A stretch of 64,000 bases of DNA, from assembly GCA_963930735.1 (NCBI GenBank), contig CAWVNZ010002372.1, positions 47,097-111,096 of the forward strand, written 5' to 3'. The position numbers and the translations under genes were made by a program. This document shows positions 63,678 through 64,000 of this stretch, in pieces. The DNA comes from Dioctria linearis. Taxonomy: Eukaryota; Arthropoda; Insecta; Diptera; Asilidae. Under the pieces are notes generated by a model, which was not told where the DNA came from, ran no database searches, and saw only the letters and a program-made list of their open reading frames with translations. Numbering within the stretch: position 1 is the first letter of the stretch; each line of letters starts with the position of its first letter.

Positions 63678-64000
63678 TTACTGTCGCAAATTTTAAATAC
63701 GCCAGGGATTTCCTTTTCTATAGTAAATTTTTCAAAAACTAATTTTATACTGTCGCAAATTTTAAATACGCCAGGGATTGCCTTTTCTATAGTAAAATAT
63801 TCAAAAAATAATTTTATACTGTCGCAAATTTTAAAATACGCCAGGGATTGCCTTTTCTATAGTAAAATATTCAAAAAATAACTTTTTACTGTCGCAAATT
63901 TTAAATGCGCCAGGGATTGCCTTTTCTATAGTAAATTATTCAAAAACTAATTTTTTACTGTCGCAAAATTTTAAATACGCCAGGGATTGCCTTTTCTAAA

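Larger units (their letters stand above)
1..64000 (+). repeat. 69-bp satellite array, head to tail
   Basis: Every stretch of the window is a copy of one 69-bp unit; about 925 copies fit. All copies face the same way and I found no inversion. The unit carries a GC-rich core (CGCCAGGGATTGCC), TTTAAA just upstream of it, TTTTCTATAGTAAAT after it, then an A-tract/T-tract hinge and ACTGTCGC into the next copy. Counting the consensus gives 18 G or C in 69. Most length changes are single-base indels in the A and T runs. No unique sequence, transposon or gene interrupts the array at either end, so its real size exceeds the window. Centromeric or pericentromeric location is inferred from size and higher-order structure, not shown. 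Confidence 0.98.
47107..64000 (+). repeat. Terminal block after the last short-monomer marker
   Basis: Starts with about 1.9 kb of left-type monomers, matching block 9 at an offset near 7,075 bp, then is right-type from about 49.0 kb to the end. It is internally organised as 34- to 45-monomer HOR copies (about 52-60 kb) and simpler tandem patterns near 61-64 kb. The block end lies outside the window. Confidence 0.84.

Noticed and set aside
1..64000. A CRISPR array
   Set aside because: There are no spacers: consecutive units are all copies of one 69-bp sequence, and no cas-like gene is present.
1..64000. A CENP-B box in the GC core
   Set aside because: On either strand the core CGCCAGGGATTGCC does not fit the NTTCGNNNNANNCGGGN pattern; any binding role for the core remains hypothetical.
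1..64000. Transposable element insertions, terminal repeats or target-site duplications at junctions
   Set aside because: All junctions between sub-families are satellite to satellite within monomers; I saw no non-satellite sequence.
1..64000. Promoters or replication origins from TATAG, TTTTATATTG and A/T-rich stretches
   Set aside because: These strings occur because the whole unit is AT-rich and repeat hundreds of times; nothing singles out a functional site.
1..64000. Naming the species or a known satellite family
   Set aside because: I do not recognise the monomer, and the window has no gene or element that would fix the taxonomy beyond a likely eukaryote.

Overview
The whole 64-kb window is one uninterrupted satellite DNA array. 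The monomer is 69 bp, about 26% G+C by counting its consensus, and is repeated head to tail in one orientation about 925 times. I see no gene, transposon, RNA gene, CRISPR array or unique sequence anywhere. A pure array of this size with nested higher-order repeats (HORs) points to a eukaryotic centromeric, pericentromeric or other heterochromatic satellite. The species and the satellite family name cannot be recognised from the sequence.

Each monomer has a GC-rich core (CGCCAGGGATTGCC), a half-conserved TTTTCTATAG stretch, a variable hinge (TTTTTCAAAAAATAA and relatives) and a T-tract ending in ACTGTCGC. Hinge and core variants define monomer subtypes, and their order acts as a barcode for the higher-order structure. 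Ten copies of a 46-bp monomer that has lost the GC core occur at about 961, 8443, 15574, 20019, 22339, 28590, 34631, 35573, 40032 and 47107. They divide the left three quarters into blocks of about 14 to 109 monomers that begin with related sequence. The last 17 kb has no such marker.

Layout: 1-34.4 kb is a left-type domain, marked by monomers with TCTGTAG plus AATGTATTTTATACTG. It holds several long co-linear duplications, a 19-monomer repeat in about two and a half copies (about 3030-6370), a doubled 138-bp dimer (18226-18501) and a very recent looking 2,894-bp tandem duplication (29.1-34.35 kb). From about 37.5 kb a right-type domain takes over, marked by GTCGGAAAT, GATTTCC cores and AAATGTTTC hinges. 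It is interrupted by two left-type islands (about 39.9-41.9 and 46.5-49.0 kb). The far right has 34- to 45-monomer HOR copies (about 52-60 kb) and a near-perfect 138-bp dimer in three copies (61731-62144).

Because 69 is divisible by 3, long reading frames without stops run through the array on both strands (up to 499 codons at 45609-47108). They are by-products of the repeat: single-base indels break them repeatedly and nothing gene-like accompanies them. What the window shows is the process of satellite growth: unequal exchange at 2-monomer, 5-monomer, 11-monomer, 19-monomer and multi-kilobase scales.
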